DNA of 29,272 bases from Bacteroidota bacterium. GTDB lineage: Bacteria > Bacteroidota > Ignavibacteria > Ignavibacteriales > Melioribacteraceae. The notes beneath the pieces were generated by a model that saw nothing but the letters and a program-made list of their open reading frames with translations, ran no database searches and had not been told where the DNA came from. Positions 1-8,658 of this stretch are shown here, piece by piece. The stretch covers positions 1 to 29,272 of the forward strand of contig JAEXUB010000003.1 of NCBI GenBank assembly GCA_023453125.1, in the 5' to 3' direction. How positions within the stretch are numbered: the stretch's first letter is position 1; each line of letters begins with the position of its first letter. The position numbers and the translations under genes are program-made.

Positions 1-635
1 CGCTTGGGGGAATGCAGGCTCTCGAATGGGCTTTGATGTATCCTTCATATGTTGAAAGCATAATACCAATTGCAACTTCCGCGCGTCATTCAGCCTGGGC
101 AATAGGTATTAATGAAATTCAAAGAAAGGTAATAATGGAAGATCCGGAATGGAACGGGGGGGAGTATGATAAGCAGCCTAACAGGGGGCTGGAGAGTGCC
201 CGTATGCTGGGAATGGTTACATTCCGTACTCCGGAGAGTTTTCAGCTTAAATTCGGAAGAAAATTCAGGAGGACTGAGCATTCCGCATTCAAGCCATTCT
301 TCGAAGTTGAAAGTTATCTACGATATCAGGGGGAGAAGCTTGTAAACAGATATGACGCGAATACATATATTTATATATCACGCGCGCTCGATCTGCACGA
401 TGTCTCCCGCGGTCGGGGTGCGCTTGAAGAAGCACTCGGCGCAATTAAGGCAAAAACATTATGCATCGGGATTGACACCGATTTCCTATATCCGGCTTAT
501 GAGCAGAAAGAAATAGCATCTCTAATACCGGGGGCGGAATATAAGGAAATCAAATCAATTCACGGGCACGATGCCTTTTTAATTGAGTTTGAACAGATGG
601 AAAAAATACTTAATGATTTTCTGAACGGTTTATAA
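1..635 (+). CDS. metX: Homoserine O-acetyltransferase (5' end outside window)
   Basis: Transfers an acetyl group from acetyl-CoA to homoserine, the committed step of methionine synthesis, in the cytoplasm. The reading frame is open to the left edge. Bases 1-2 are the last two of a codon that fits Ser (TCG), followed by LGGMQALEWA, which is the nucleophile elbow of this alpha/beta-hydrolase family. The catalytic Ser therefore sits exactly on the window boundary. Downstream the frame keeps the charge-relay Asp in the stretch IDTDFLYP and the His in HGHDAFLIE near the C-terminus. The ATG at 12 is an internal Met, not the start. About 210 residues are visible, roughly the C-terminal 60 percent of a normal MetX. 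It lies 10 nt upstream of asd on the same strand, which fits a shared aspartate-family operon. A serine acetyltransferase-like or homoserine succinyltransferase specificity within the MetX family cannot be excluded from this half alone. Confidence 0.93.
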   Translation, partial: LGGMQALEWALMYPSYVESIIPIATSARHSAWAIGINEIQRKVIMEDPEWNGGEYDKQPNRGLESARMLGMVTFRTPESFQLKFGRKFRRTEHSAFKPFFEVESYLRYQGEKLVNRYDANTYIYISRALDLHDVSRGRGALEEALGAIKAKTLCIGIDTDFLYPAYEQKEIASLIPGAEYKEIKSIHGHDAFLIEFEQMEKILNDFLNGL

Positions 636-645
636 TGGAGAGAAA

Positions 646-1647
646 ATGAAAGGATATAATCTGTTTGTCCTTGGCGCTACCGGACTTGTGGGACAGACAA
701 TAATAAAAGTTCTGGAAGAAAGAAAATTTCCGGTAAAAGGGCTGTTTCCCTTTGCGTCCGAACGGTCCCGCGATAAGAAGATAATATTTAACGGAAAGGA
801 AATTGAAGTTAAACCTGTTGAAGAAGCTGATTTCAGCAAGGCAGACTTTACGCTGTTTGCCACCGATTCCGATATAAGCAGAAGGTATGTGCCGGAGGCT
901 GTAAAATGGGGGGGATATGCAATTGATAACAGCAGCGCGTATCGAAGGGATGATAATGTTGATATTATTATTCCCGAAATAAACAGCAGTATTATTTCCA
1001 GTGAGAAGAAGCTGTACGCAAATCCAAACTGTTCAACCGCGCAGCTTGCAGTGGTCCTTAATCCTCTTCATTTGGCTTTCGGACTTAAAAGAATTGTTGT
1101 CAGTTCTTATCAGGCAGTATCGGGGAGCGGAACAAAGGGAATTGAACAGCTTCTTGAAGAAAGGAACGGGAATGCTCCTTCCGATCCTGTCTATCCGCAT
1201 CATATACACGAGAACTGTCTGCCGCAGATTGGAGTATTTGATGACTCAGGATACTGCGAAGAGGAAAATAAAATTGTATTCGAGATGAAGAAGATTTTAA
1301 ATCTCCCCTCGCTTGTAATTGCCGCAACAACAGTGAGGGTTCCGGTACTCTACAGTCACAGTGAGTCGGTGCTTGCTGAATTTGAGAAGCCGGTGAACGC
1401 TGTTGAAGCGCGAAAAATCCTTAAAGAAAGTAAAAATATAGTTTTACAGGATGAATGTGATAAAAATATTTATCCTCTCGCTTCGTACTCTGCAGGTAAA
1501 GATGAGGTGTTTGCGGGGAGAATAAGAAACATTGAAGGATGGAATAATGCATTGCAGTTGTGGATAGCTGCAGACAATCTGAGAAAAGGAGCCGCAACAA
1601 ATGCAGTTCAGATTGCAGAGAGCATTATTGAAAAAGGTTTAATTTAA
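646..1647 (+). CDS. asd: Aspartate-semialdehyde dehydrogenase
   Basis: Reduces aspartyl phosphate to aspartate semialdehyde with NADPH, the branch point to lysine/diaminopimelate, threonine and methionine; cytoplasmic. The 333-residue length is usual for the family. The N-terminal Rossmann motif LGATGLVGQ is at residues 9-17. The catalytic Cys is in NPNCST (Cys129), followed by SSYQAVSGSG at 153-162. The substrate Arg and catalytic His lie in TVRVPVLYSHSE (Arg231, His238). The ATG is preceded by GGAGA at a good distance. It follows metX by 10 nt and precedes the methyltransferase by 12 nt, so the three are probably co-transcribed. Placing asd next to metX makes sense because homoserine, the MetX substrate, is made from the Asd product. 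No unusual residues seen. Confidence 0.96.
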   Translation: MKGYNLFVLGATGLVGQTIIKVLEERKFPVKGLFPFASERSRDKKIIFNGKEIEVKPVEEADFSKADFTLFATDSDISRRYVPEAVKWGGYAIDNSSAYRRDDNVDIIIPEINSSIISSEKKLYANPNCSTAQLAVVLNPLHLAFGLKRIVVSSYQAVSGSGTKGIEQLLEERNGNAPSDPVYPHHIHENCLPQIGVFDDSGYCEEENKIVFEMKKILNLPSLVIAATTVRVPVLYSHSESVLAEFEKPVNAVEARKILKESKNIVLQDECDKNIYPLASYSAGKDEVFAGRIRNIEGWNNALQLWIAADNLRKGAATNAVQIAESIIEKGLI

Positions 1648-1659
1648 CAAGAGGGACAA

Positions 1660-2493
1660 ATGAGAGACTATTTGGAATTTAGTTTTAATCCCGACGATCC
1701 GGAACTTGTTTCGATACAGGATGAACTCCCCTACTGGTCTTCCCCATTTGGAATGAAACTCCTGAGCGGAATTAGGATCAAAAAAAATATGAATGTGCTT
1801 GATATCGGCAGCGGATTCGGATTTCCTCTTATTGAACTTGCACAAAGGATTGGAGAGAGCGGAAGGGTGTATGGAATTGATCCCTGGAAGCCGGCGGTTG
1901 AAAGATGCAGAATGAAAATTGATAAGCTGGGATTGAAGAATGCATCTGTGATTGAAGGATGCGCGGAGAAGCTTCCGTTTGAAAAGGAATTCTTTGACCT
2001 GATAGTCTCGAACAACGGATTGAATAATGTAAAGGATGCAGTAGCGGTGCTCAGGGAATGCCGGAGGACTTCAAGGCGGGGTGCTCAATTAATCTTTACT
2101 CAAAACCTTGAAAAGACCTTTATAGAGTTTTATTCGAAGTTTGAGGCGGTTCTTGGGGAGGCGGGGCTTAACGACTCTATAATTAAAATGAAAGAACATA
2201 TTCATAACAAAAGAAAGCCGGTTGAAGAGATAGTTGAGATAACTCAGAACGCAGGCTATACAATTCTTTCATTGAAGCAGTATGAATTCGATTACCGGTT
2301 TTCAGATGCCGGGGCTTTTTTCAATTATGCTATGGTAAAATACTGGTTCCTTCCCTCCTGGAAAGAGCTTGTGCCGGCCGGAATGCTTGATGAAATATTC
2401 GGTAAGGTTGAAAGGAAAATGAATGATGCGGCTGCGCCTATTGGAGAGTTGAGGCTTTCGGTTCCTTTTATGGTCGTTGACTGCGAAAAATGA
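1660..2493 (+). CDS. Class I SAM-dependent methyltransferase (UbiE/ArsM-like fold)
   Basis: A soluble 277-residue protein with a class I methyltransferase core. The SAM-binding glycine motif VLDIGSGFGF is near residues 46-55. An acidic residue ending the second strand lies in GRVYGIDPW, and a third motif follows at EKLPFEKEFFDLIVSNNGLNNV. The C-terminal 130 residues are a helical extension without a motif I recognise. The substrate cannot be read from the sequence: the core resembles UbiE/COQ5 and arsenite methyltransferases, but the Cys residues typical of ArsM are missing. The start ATG is preceded by GAGGGA. It is the last gene of the metX-asd group and ends only 2 nt from the stop of the convergent membrane-protein gene, with no visible terminator between them. 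Its link to amino-acid synthesis is positional only. Confidence 0.82.
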   Translation: MRDYLEFSFNPDDPELVSIQDELPYWSSPFGMKLLSGIRIKKNMNVLDIGSGFGFPLIELAQRIGESGRVYGIDPWKPAVERCRMKIDKLGLKNASVIEGCAEKLPFEKEFFDLIVSNNGLNNVKDAVAVLRECRRTSRRGAQLIFTQNLEKTFIEFYSKFEAVLGEAGLNDSIIKMKEHIHNKRKPVEEIVEITQNAGYTILSLKQYEFDYRFSDAGAFFNYAMVKYWFLPSWKELVPAGMLDEIFGKVERKMNDAAAPIGELRLSVPFMVVDCEK

Positions 2494-2495
2494 AT

Positions 2496-2936
2496 TTAAT
2501 TCTTTTTCTTATGGGCATAGAGGGATACCAGCTGATGAATGAAGTAAAGGATAAGAACGGCATACCCCATCCCTCTGCTCGTTAGAAAAGAATAGCCGAT
2601 CAGACCAAAGAGTCCCGCATAGTAAAATATTAAAAAAGGTATTAGAAGCCGGTTCTCTCTAAATTGCAGTTCATATATATAATCAAAGAAGAGTTCTATT
2701 ATGAGAAATATGACCATTGGAAGGGGAAGAATATAGGTCCACCACTCTCTTCCCGATATAAAATTAATAAGTGAAATGGTTGATATGGGTATTGCAAGAA
2801 GAATCAGGATCACTCCTATAATATATTCATCCCTGGTCCTTTTGGCCGCGCGTGCCAGGAAAAGAAGGGTCATGAATATATTAATAATTATCGCAATTAT
2901 GGAGATTATCAGATCGGCAGTTTGATTGGTAAGCAT
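2496..2936 (-). CDS. Small five-helix integral membrane protein, unknown function
   Basis: A predicted 146-residue inner-membrane protein. Five hydrophobic segments are visible in order: around IISIIAIIINIFMTLLFLA, then GVILILLAIPISTISLINF, WWTYILPLPMVIFLIIELFF, LIPFLIFYYAGLFGLIGYSF and GYAVLILYFIHQLVSLY. The C-terminus ends in AHKKKN, a positive tail expected to be cytoplasmic. I chose the ATG at 2936 because CGGGA lies 7 nt upstream. An in-frame ATG at 2951 lacks a ribosome-binding site, and a longer version beginning with TTG at 3041 would add a basic hydrophilic segment and overlap the opposite promoter. No family recognised. It is divergent from the M14 peptidase operon and convergent with the methyltransferase, so it appears to be a single-gene unit. 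Confidence 0.7.
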   Translation of the reverse strand: MLTNQTADLIISIIAIIINIFMTLLFLARAAKRTRDEYIIGVILILLAIPISTISLINFISGREWWTYILPLPMVIFLIIELFFDYIYELQFRENRLLIPFLIFYYAGLFGLIGYSFLTSRGMGYAVLILYFIHQLVSLYAHKKKN

Positions 2937-3004
2937 ATTTACATCCCGCATCCAATGTACAAACCTAAAATACTTTATATTTAAATCAGATTCATATTTT
3001 TTCT

Positions 3005-3032
3005 TTGTGAAAATTGATAAAGAAATTATAAT
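3005..3032 (+). promoter_or_regulatory. Candidate promoter of the M14 peptidase operon
   Basis: TTGTGA at 3005-3010, a 16-nt spacer, and a perfect TATAAT at 3027-3032, 33 nt upstream of the first M14 gene. This is a sigma70-type match by eye. GGAG follows, 9 nt before the ATG at 3065. Confidence 0.5.
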
Positions 3033-3064
3033 TTTCAACAAATCAATTCAATGGAGAATCATCG

Positions 3065-4777
3065 ATGAAACAAAGGTCACTGTTTCCGGCGCTGATAATT
3101 TTTATCCTGCTGCTGGCAGATATTTCTTTTGCCCAGGCTCTCAAATTTCAGAATTATGCAGATGAGAGCAGGAGCATAAATGATTTGAAATCCAAATACG
3201 GCTCTCTATGCAAAGTGCATGAGATCGGCAAGTCCGCAGCCGGGCGTTTAATCTATGCCCTTGAAATCGGTACGGGGGATAGCAGCAGGAAGCCGTCGCT
3301 TCTTGTAATTGCAGGCGTTGAACCGGATGATATTACCGGTCCTGTTGCTGCGCGGGTCTTTGCCGAAAAAATTCTTTCCGGTTCTGCAGCAGATTCTGTA
3401 AAAACCCTGCTCGGAAAATACACTCTGTATGTAATTCCCAGGCTCTCACCCGATCCTCTTGAAAGCTATTTTGCTAAAGTGAAAATGATGCGTGCGGGGA
3501 ACGACCTGAAGGACGACCAGGATAAGGACGGAAAGAATGATGAGGATCCATATAATGACTTGAACGGAGATAACATCATTACGATGATGAGGATTCTCGA
3601 TCCGAACGGGGAATGGATTGAAAGCATTGAAGATCCGATGCTGATGAAAAAAGCCGACCCGAAGAAAGGGGAAATAGGCAAATATAAGATTCTTGTTGAG
3701 GGACTGGACGATGATAAGGACGGCGAGGTGAATGAAGACCCCGCCGGCGGAATAAACGTTAATAAGAACGGAACAAATAACTTTAAGCCCTATACCGATG
3801 ACGGCGGGCTTCATCCTTTTATAGCAGATGAAATGAGGGCACTTGGAGAATTTGTATTCAATCGTCCGAATATTCTTGCTGTATTCACATTTAATTATCA
3901 CAACAATATTTCAGAGCCCTGGAAGATTAGGCCTCAGCAGACACAGACTCCGCCTCAGGGAGGAGCAATGGGGGGAGGCCGCGGCGGTTTCGGCGGGGGC
4001 AACATGTTTCTTGCAGATTCAATCTCCTATTCGGTTGCAGTTAAAGAACTGGCTCCGTTATCAAAATTTAAAGGTGACCAGCTTAATCAGGGAAGCATAG
4101 CAGGATGGGCATTCTATGATGCGGGCAGATTAAGCTTCTCCGCACCCGCCTGGTCTTATGCCGAAGCAAGGGATACTTCGAGAGCGAGACAAATGACCAG
4201 AGGGCAAATGCCTCAGGGAATGGGAGCGCCTCAGGCCTCTGCTTCAAGAGAGCAGACAGCATTCCGGTGGATTAAGAAAAACGCTCCTCAGAATTATATT
4301 GCATGGAAGGAGTTTAAGCATCCCGACTTTCCAAACAATAAAGTTGAGATTGGCGGCTTTGTACCATTTGTTCAGAATAATCCTCCAGAAGACAGCCTTG
4401 TAGCTGCAGCTGCGGTTTCAGAAAAATTATTAATGAAATTATTCAAAAGCCTGCCAGAAATTGAAGTTGAAACCCCGGTTGTTGAACTGCTTGGCAATGG
4501 TGTAAGCAGAGTTACTCTTACTATCAGCAATAAGGGAAAACTGCCTACACATACAACGGTAGGAAGAAGGGTTAAATCGCTTCAGTCGTTCCTGATAAAA
4601 ACCAAATTAAGCGGCGACCAGAAAATTGTTTCCGGAAGAAAAGTTACCTTTATTGATGAGCCGATTCCGGGGCAGGGAAAAATCAGCAGAACCTTTCTGA
4701 TTGTGGGCAAAGGGAAAGTTGAATTCAATATCGGAAATCCTACTGCCGGATACAAAGACGTATCAGTACAGTTATAG
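3065..4777 (+). CDS. Secreted M14-like protein with degenerate active site
   Basis: A 570-residue paralogue of the next two genes. An N-terminal signal peptide ends near SFAQA (residues 21-25), so the protein is exported. It follows the same plan as its neighbours: M14 fold, acidic DxDxDG loops (about 151-170 and 215-224), and a C-terminal beta-rich domain. Comparing it by eye with the downstream copies shows active-site changes. The HxxE zinc motif (HANE) is replaced by EPDD (Glu86, Asp89). The substrate-binding Arg of DPNRNW is replaced by Lys234 in NVNKNG. The catalytic Glu of VNELW is replaced by Pro361 in SAPAW. Only the third zinc His (YHNN, His279) remains. It also has two Gly/Gln/Met-rich inserts (about 292-312 and 377-395). 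It is probably a non-catalytic binding or structural protein. It is the first gene of the tandem, 12 nt from the next. Confidence 0.85.
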   Translation: MKQRSLFPALIIFILLLADISFAQALKFQNYADESRSINDLKSKYGSLCKVHEIGKSAAGRLIYALEIGTGDSSRKPSLLVIAGVEPDDITGPVAARVFAEKILSGSAADSVKTLLGKYTLYVIPRLSPDPLESYFAKVKMMRAGNDLKDDQDKDGKNDEDPYNDLNGDNIITMMRILDPNGEWIESIEDPMLMKKADPKKGEIGKYKILVEGLDDDKDGEVNEDPAGGINVNKNGTNNFKPYTDDGGLHPFIADEMRALGEFVFNRPNILAVFTFNYHNNISEPWKIRPQQTQTPPQGGAMGGGRGGFGGGNMFLADSISYSVAVKELAPLSKFKGDQLNQGSIAGWAFYDAGRLSFSAPAWSYAEARDTSRARQMTRGQMPQGMGAPQASASREQTAFRWIKKNAPQNYIAWKEFKHPDFPNNKVEIGGFVPFVQNNPPEDSLVAAAAVSEKLLMKLFKSLPEIEVETPVVELLGNGVSRVTLTISNKGKLPTHTTVGRRVKSLQSFLIKTKLSGDQKIVSGRKVTFIDEPIPGQGKISRTFLIVGKGKVEFNIGNPTAGYKDVSVQL

Positions 4778-4789
4778 AAGGGAACGTAA

Positions 4790-6523
4790 ATGAAAATTAC
4801 CTTTAAATTCATATTTACGTTTCTGATATTCATTTCCGTACAGCAGGTGCAGGGACAGGGGGAATTTGTTCCCTCGGCATTAAAAGCACTCGGTGCCCCG
4901 AACAATCCAAAGGTTCAGGTCTCCTGGAACAGGTTTTACGATTATAAGGATCTGACATCGATTCTTCAGAATCTCAATAAGGCTTATCCGGGATTATCAA
5001 AGCTCGAAAGCATTGGCCGGACTTATGAAGGAAGGGATATCTGGTGCATCACAATAACAAATCTGAAATCTGGAAATGAATTATCAAAACCGGCATATTA
5101 CATTGATGCCGCAATCCACGCGAATGAAATTCAGGGGACCGAAGTTGCCCTTTACACTGCGTGGTATCTTCTTGAATCCTATTCGCAGAATGACTTTATT
5201 AAAAACCTTATTGATAACAGGACATTTTATATTGTGCCTGTACAGAGTATTGACAGCCGCGAAGAGTTTCTCCACTCCCCCCAGTCGTTTAGAACCGGTA
5301 AAGTACCGCGCGACGATGACGGGGACGGATTAGCAGACGAGGATTGGGATGAAGACCTGAACGGAGACGGATACATAACCCAGATAAGGGTAAAGAGCAA
5401 AAGCGGAAGATGGAAACAGGATCCCGAATATCCCAATCTTATGGTACGATGCCAGGCAGATGAAGAAGGGGAATATGAAATGCTCGGTTCTGAAGGAATT
5501 GATAATGACGGTGACGGGCTTGTAAATGAGGATGGGCCCGGTAGCTACGATCCGAACCGGAACTGGGGCTGGATCTGGCGCCCTAATTATATTCAGGGGG
5601 GAGCGGACAGATATCCGTTCAGCCTTCCGGAAACAAAGGCAATTGCCGACTTTATGAAGAAGCACCCTAATATTCTCGCAAGCGAATCATATCATAATTC
5701 AGGCGGTATGTTCCTTATCGGTCCCGACCAGAATGAACAGGATATTATTTATCCGGGGGATATTCAGCTTCTGGATAAAATCGGAAAAACAGGAACAGAG
5801 ATTATTCCTTTTTACCGTTACATAAATTCCTACAAGGGATTTTATCCCACCTATGGAGATGAAACAAACTGGCAGTATGCAAACCTTGGAATTCTTCCAT
5901 TTGTAAATGAGCTCTGGACTTCTGCCAATATGTACCGTAAGCAGAGCACTCAGGAAGAGTCAAGAAAAGAACCATACAAGTTCGATAAGCAGCTTCTGTT
6001 CAATGAATCATTTCTGGAGTGGAAAGAGTTTGATCATCCGCAGTTCGGAAAGGTTGAAATAGGCGGATTTAAAAAACAGGTTGGCAGAATTCCCCCTTCG
6101 TTTCTTCTTGAGGAGGAATGCCACCGCAATATGGCCTTTACTCTTTATAATGCATCCCTGCTTCCGGAGCTTTCAATTACGGAAATAACCAGAAATCCTC
6201 TGGGGAAAGACCTTTATGAAATTTCCGCGGTGGTCCGAAATGACAAGCCGATTCCCACAAAACTTGATGTGGATGTGAGAAATAAACTTTCTGTCCCCGA
6301 TGTAATAAGGATAAATGGGGCAAAAGTTATAACAGGCGGAATTAAAACCCAGCGTATTGCAGGAGAGCTGATTGAGCAGAAGGTTAACCCTTCTTCAATT
6401 TTTGTCCCCTGTATTGAAGGAAACTCAAACCTTTATGTTGCATGGATTGTAAAGGGAAAAGGTACCGTAACAATAGAAGCCGACTCTCAAAAAGGGGGTA
6501 AGGCAGTTAAGCAACTGAAATAA
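4790..6523 (+). CDS. Secreted M14-family zinc carboxypeptidase with calcium-type acidic loops
   Basis: A 577-residue exported metallopeptidase predicted to remove C-terminal residues from peptides outside the cytoplasm. The signal peptide is residues 1-24, ending near VQGQG. Active-site elements are complete: zinc ligands His110 and Glu113 in IHANEIQG, the substrate-carboxylate Arg257 in DPNRNW, the third zinc ligand His302 in SYHNSGG, and the catalytic Glu374 in VNELW. Between the first zinc motif and the Arg are acidic loops (DDDGDG near 175, DLNGDG near 189, DNDGDG near 238) like the calcium-binding loops of thrombospondin type 3 or dockerin repeats. The C-terminal 130 residues look like a beta-sandwich accessory domain. 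The ATG follows AAGGGA. It is the middle gene of three tandem paralogues, with 12 nt upstream and 29 nt downstream spacing. Substrate preference cannot be told. Confidence 0.9.
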   Translation: MKITFKFIFTFLIFISVQQVQGQGEFVPSALKALGAPNNPKVQVSWNRFYDYKDLTSILQNLNKAYPGLSKLESIGRTYEGRDIWCITITNLKSGNELSKPAYYIDAAIHANEIQGTEVALYTAWYLLESYSQNDFIKNLIDNRTFYIVPVQSIDSREEFLHSPQSFRTGKVPRDDDGDGLADEDWDEDLNGDGYITQIRVKSKSGRWKQDPEYPNLMVRCQADEEGEYEMLGSEGIDNDGDGLVNEDGPGSYDPNRNWGWIWRPNYIQGGADRYPFSLPETKAIADFMKKHPNILASESYHNSGGMFLIGPDQNEQDIIYPGDIQLLDKIGKTGTEIIPFYRYINSYKGFYPTYGDETNWQYANLGILPFVNELWTSANMYRKQSTQEESRKEPYKFDKQLLFNESFLEWKEFDHPQFGKVEIGGFKKQVGRIPPSFLLEEECHRNMAFTLYNASLLPELSITEITRNPLGKDLYEISAVVRNDKPIPTKLDVDVRNKLSVPDVIRINGAKVITGGIKTQRIAGELIEQKVNPSSIFVPCIEGNSNLYVAWIVKGKGTVTIEADSQKGGKAVKQLK

Positions 6524-6552
6524 TTTTTTATAATCTCTCAGGAGATGGATAA

Positions 6553-8304
6553 ATGAAAAAGAAAATGAATTTATTATTTATACTGTTCTTCGCGGTTTGT
6601 TTAATTTCTCCGGCATTGCGTGGACAGGAATTTACATCATCGGCACTTAAAGCGCTGGGTGCGCCAAACAATCCAAAGGTTCAGGTTGCATGGAACCGTT
6701 ATTATGACTGGGAAGGAATAACAGACATAATGAAAAGGCTTGCCAAGGCATATCCTGAGCTTGCAACTCTTGAAAGCATCGGCAAATCCTATGAAGGAAG
6801 AGACCTCTGGTGCATAACTATAACAAACAGCAAGACCGGCAGGCACAGCGAAAAACCGGCATTTTATATTGATGCCGCAATTCACGCGAACGAAATTCAG
6901 GCTGTTGAAGTTGCCAGTTATACCGCATGGTATCTGCTCGAAAGCTATTACAGCAATCCGGTAATTAAAGACCTTCTCGATACTAAAACATTTTATATAG
7001 TTCCGTTTCAGAGTCCCGACGGAAGAAATTCTTTTATTCACGATAAAATCGTTCTCAGGAGCGGAGAAGTGCCGCGTGATGATGACGGTGACGGACTGAT
7101 AGATGAAGATCCGCCGGAAGATTTGAATGGGGACGGTGAAATTACCCAGATGCGGGTCCGTATTAAAGGAGGCAGATTCAAAGAGCATCCATTATATAAA
7201 AATGTAATGGTTCAGGCGGGTGAAAATGAAGTCGGCGAATTTGATATGGTAGGCAGCGAGGGAATTGATAACGACGGAGACGGAAGAGTAAATGAAGACG
7301 GCCCCGGCTCATATGACCCGAACAGGAACTGGGGCTGGATGTGGGCGCCGAATTATATTCAGGGAGGATCGGACAGATATCCGTTCAGTCTTCCGGAAGT
7401 AAAGGCGGTTGGTGATTTTATTAAATCGCACCCGAACATTCTGGCAGCTCAGTCATACCACAATTCGGGCGGTATGATTTTAAGAGGGCCCGGCACTAGA
7501 GATGATAAAACATATCCCCAGGACGAACAGGTGTATGACCTTGTCGGCAAGAAAGGGGAGGAAATAATTCCCGGTTATAGATATATGATTACCTGGAAAG
7601 ACTTATACACTGTATGGGGAGGGGAAACCGAATTCAATTACTCCACAATGGGAATAATGACATATGTAAATGAGTTATGGACTTCATTCAATATGTTCCG
7701 TAAATCGGAAACCGGAGCCCAAACCCAGGCAAGCCGCGAATCTTCCCGCGACGACCAGTACAAATTCAACAAATATCTCCTATTTGATGATGCAACTGTT
7801 CCTTGGAAAGAATATGATCATCCGGTGTACGGAAAGGTTGAAATCGGGGGTACAAAGAAGACCTGGGGAAGAATGCCTCCCTCATTCCTTCTTGAAGAGG
7901 AATGCCACCGCAATATGGCGTTTACATTAATGCATGCATCGTTTCTTCCAAAGGTGACAATTGAATCTGTTGCAAAGAAAAGTCTGCCCAATGGATTAAC
8001 TGAGATTATGGCAGAGATAAAAAACAGCCAGGCTATTCCTACACGTCTTGCCGTTGACGTCCAGAATAAAATAAACAGACCCGACTGGATTACACTTAAA
8101 GGCGCAAAGGTATTGAGCGGCGGTATAAGAAGAAACAGATTCGAGGATGAATTCAATGAACAGAAAAATAATCCGGAGAAAATAGTAGTTGAATCCATAC
8201 CCGGAAACAGTACAGTTTATGTGGTGTGGATTGTTGAAGGGAATGGTTCCGGTACAATTGAATTCAATTCGGTAAAAGGGGGAACTGCAGTAAAGAATTT
8301 CTGA
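6553..8304 (+). CDS. Secreted M14-family zinc carboxypeptidase, tandem paralogue
   Basis: A 583-residue protein, clearly a duplicate of the preceding gene: long identical stretches such as SALKALGAPNNPKVQV and EGIDNDGDG recur. The signal peptide is residues 1-24, ending near ALRGQ. All catalytic elements are intact: His111 and Glu114 in IHANEIQ, Arg258 in DPNRNW, His303 in SYHNSGG, and Glu374 in YVNELW. Acidic DDDGDG, DLNGDGE and DNDGDG loops lie near residues 177, 190 and 240, probably calcium sites. The C-terminal beta-rich domain ends in GGTAVKNF. The start has AGGAGA upstream. It is the last gene of the operon and is followed 24 nt later by a strong intrinsic terminator. Differences from its sister around residues 310-330 and 385-400 may affect substrate choice, but this is inference. 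Confidence 0.9.
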   Translation: MKKKMNLLFILFFAVCLISPALRGQEFTSSALKALGAPNNPKVQVAWNRYYDWEGITDIMKRLAKAYPELATLESIGKSYEGRDLWCITITNSKTGRHSEKPAFYIDAAIHANEIQAVEVASYTAWYLLESYYSNPVIKDLLDTKTFYIVPFQSPDGRNSFIHDKIVLRSGEVPRDDDGDGLIDEDPPEDLNGDGEITQMRVRIKGGRFKEHPLYKNVMVQAGENEVGEFDMVGSEGIDNDGDGRVNEDGPGSYDPNRNWGWMWAPNYIQGGSDRYPFSLPEVKAVGDFIKSHPNILAAQSYHNSGGMILRGPGTRDDKTYPQDEQVYDLVGKKGEEIIPGYRYMITWKDLYTVWGGETEFNYSTMGIMTYVNELWTSFNMFRKSETGAQTQASRESSRDDQYKFNKYLLFDDATVPWKEYDHPVYGKVEIGGTKKTWGRMPPSFLLEEECHRNMAFTLMHASFLPKVTIESVAKKSLPNGLTEIMAEIKNSQAIPTRLAVDVQNKINRPDWITLKGAKVLSGGIRRNRFEDEFNEQKNNPEKIVVESIPGNSTVYVVWIVEGNGSGTIEFNSVKGGTAVKNF

Positions 8305-8327
8305 TTTAGAATAAAGTTAATTTTATG

Positions 8328-8357
8328 CGCCTCAATGCAAAACATTGGGGCGTTTTT
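8328..8357. terminator. Intrinsic terminator after the M14 operon
   Basis: A ten-pair stem, 8328-8337 with 8343-8352 (one G-T pair) around loop CAAAA, followed by a T-rich run. The T-run contains the TAA stop of the convergent small gene. Its best direction is plus. Confidence 0.85.
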
Positions 8358-8658
8358 ATTTTATCCCTTTCTTCATCTTAAATGGTTTGTATTTCATTGC
8401 TGGAGTATCTTTTGGATTATTACCCCGGTTGGGCAGCACCGGCATGCTGAAGCTGCTTCCTGCATCCGGTTTTATAAAAGGAGTATTAAAACTCTTAGAA
8501 AAATCCGGGGGCACAGAAGGAATTTTTGTAACAGTGGTATCGGGAGTAGAGGAATTCTTTTTATTAAGCTGAATTGTCTTATTGCCATCCTTCTGGGCGC
8601 TAATTGAAATAAATGCCGCCGCGAAAAGGGGAATAATCAATGAATATTTAGATTTCAT
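8356..8658 (-). CDS. Small secreted Lys/Pro/Ser-rich protein, unknown function
   Basis: A 100-residue hypothetical protein. The N-terminus MKSKYSLIIPLFAAAFISISAQ is a clear signal peptide with an Ala-Gln cleavage region near residue 21. The mature part, about 79 residues, is hydrophilic, without Cys, rich in Ser, Pro, Thr and Lys, and ends with a basic tail (KPFKMKKGIK). It looks disordered. I see no domain. The ATG lies at 8658 with only a weak purine-rich upstream signal, and no alternative start is better. The stop codon lies inside the terminator T-run of the converging M14 operon, so that hairpin may serve both genes. It stands alone on its strand. It is accepted mainly because of the clean signal peptide. 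Confidence 0.6.
   Translation of the reverse strand: MKSKYSLIIPLFAAAFISISAQKDGNKTIQLNKKNSSTPDTTVTKIPSVPPDFSKSFNTPFIKPDAGSSFSMPVLPNRGNNPKDTPAMKYKPFKMKKGIK

Noticed and set aside
2960..2967. Bacteroidetes-type TAGGTTTG (-7) element on the minus strand before the small membrane protein
   Set aside because: The 8-base match is well placed, but no TTTG -33 element is present about 20 nt further upstream, so it may be chance.
6637..7188. 183-codon minus-strand frame in the third M14 gene
   Set aside because: A similar antisense frame occurs in the paralogue, as expected from duplicated coding sequence; no protein features.
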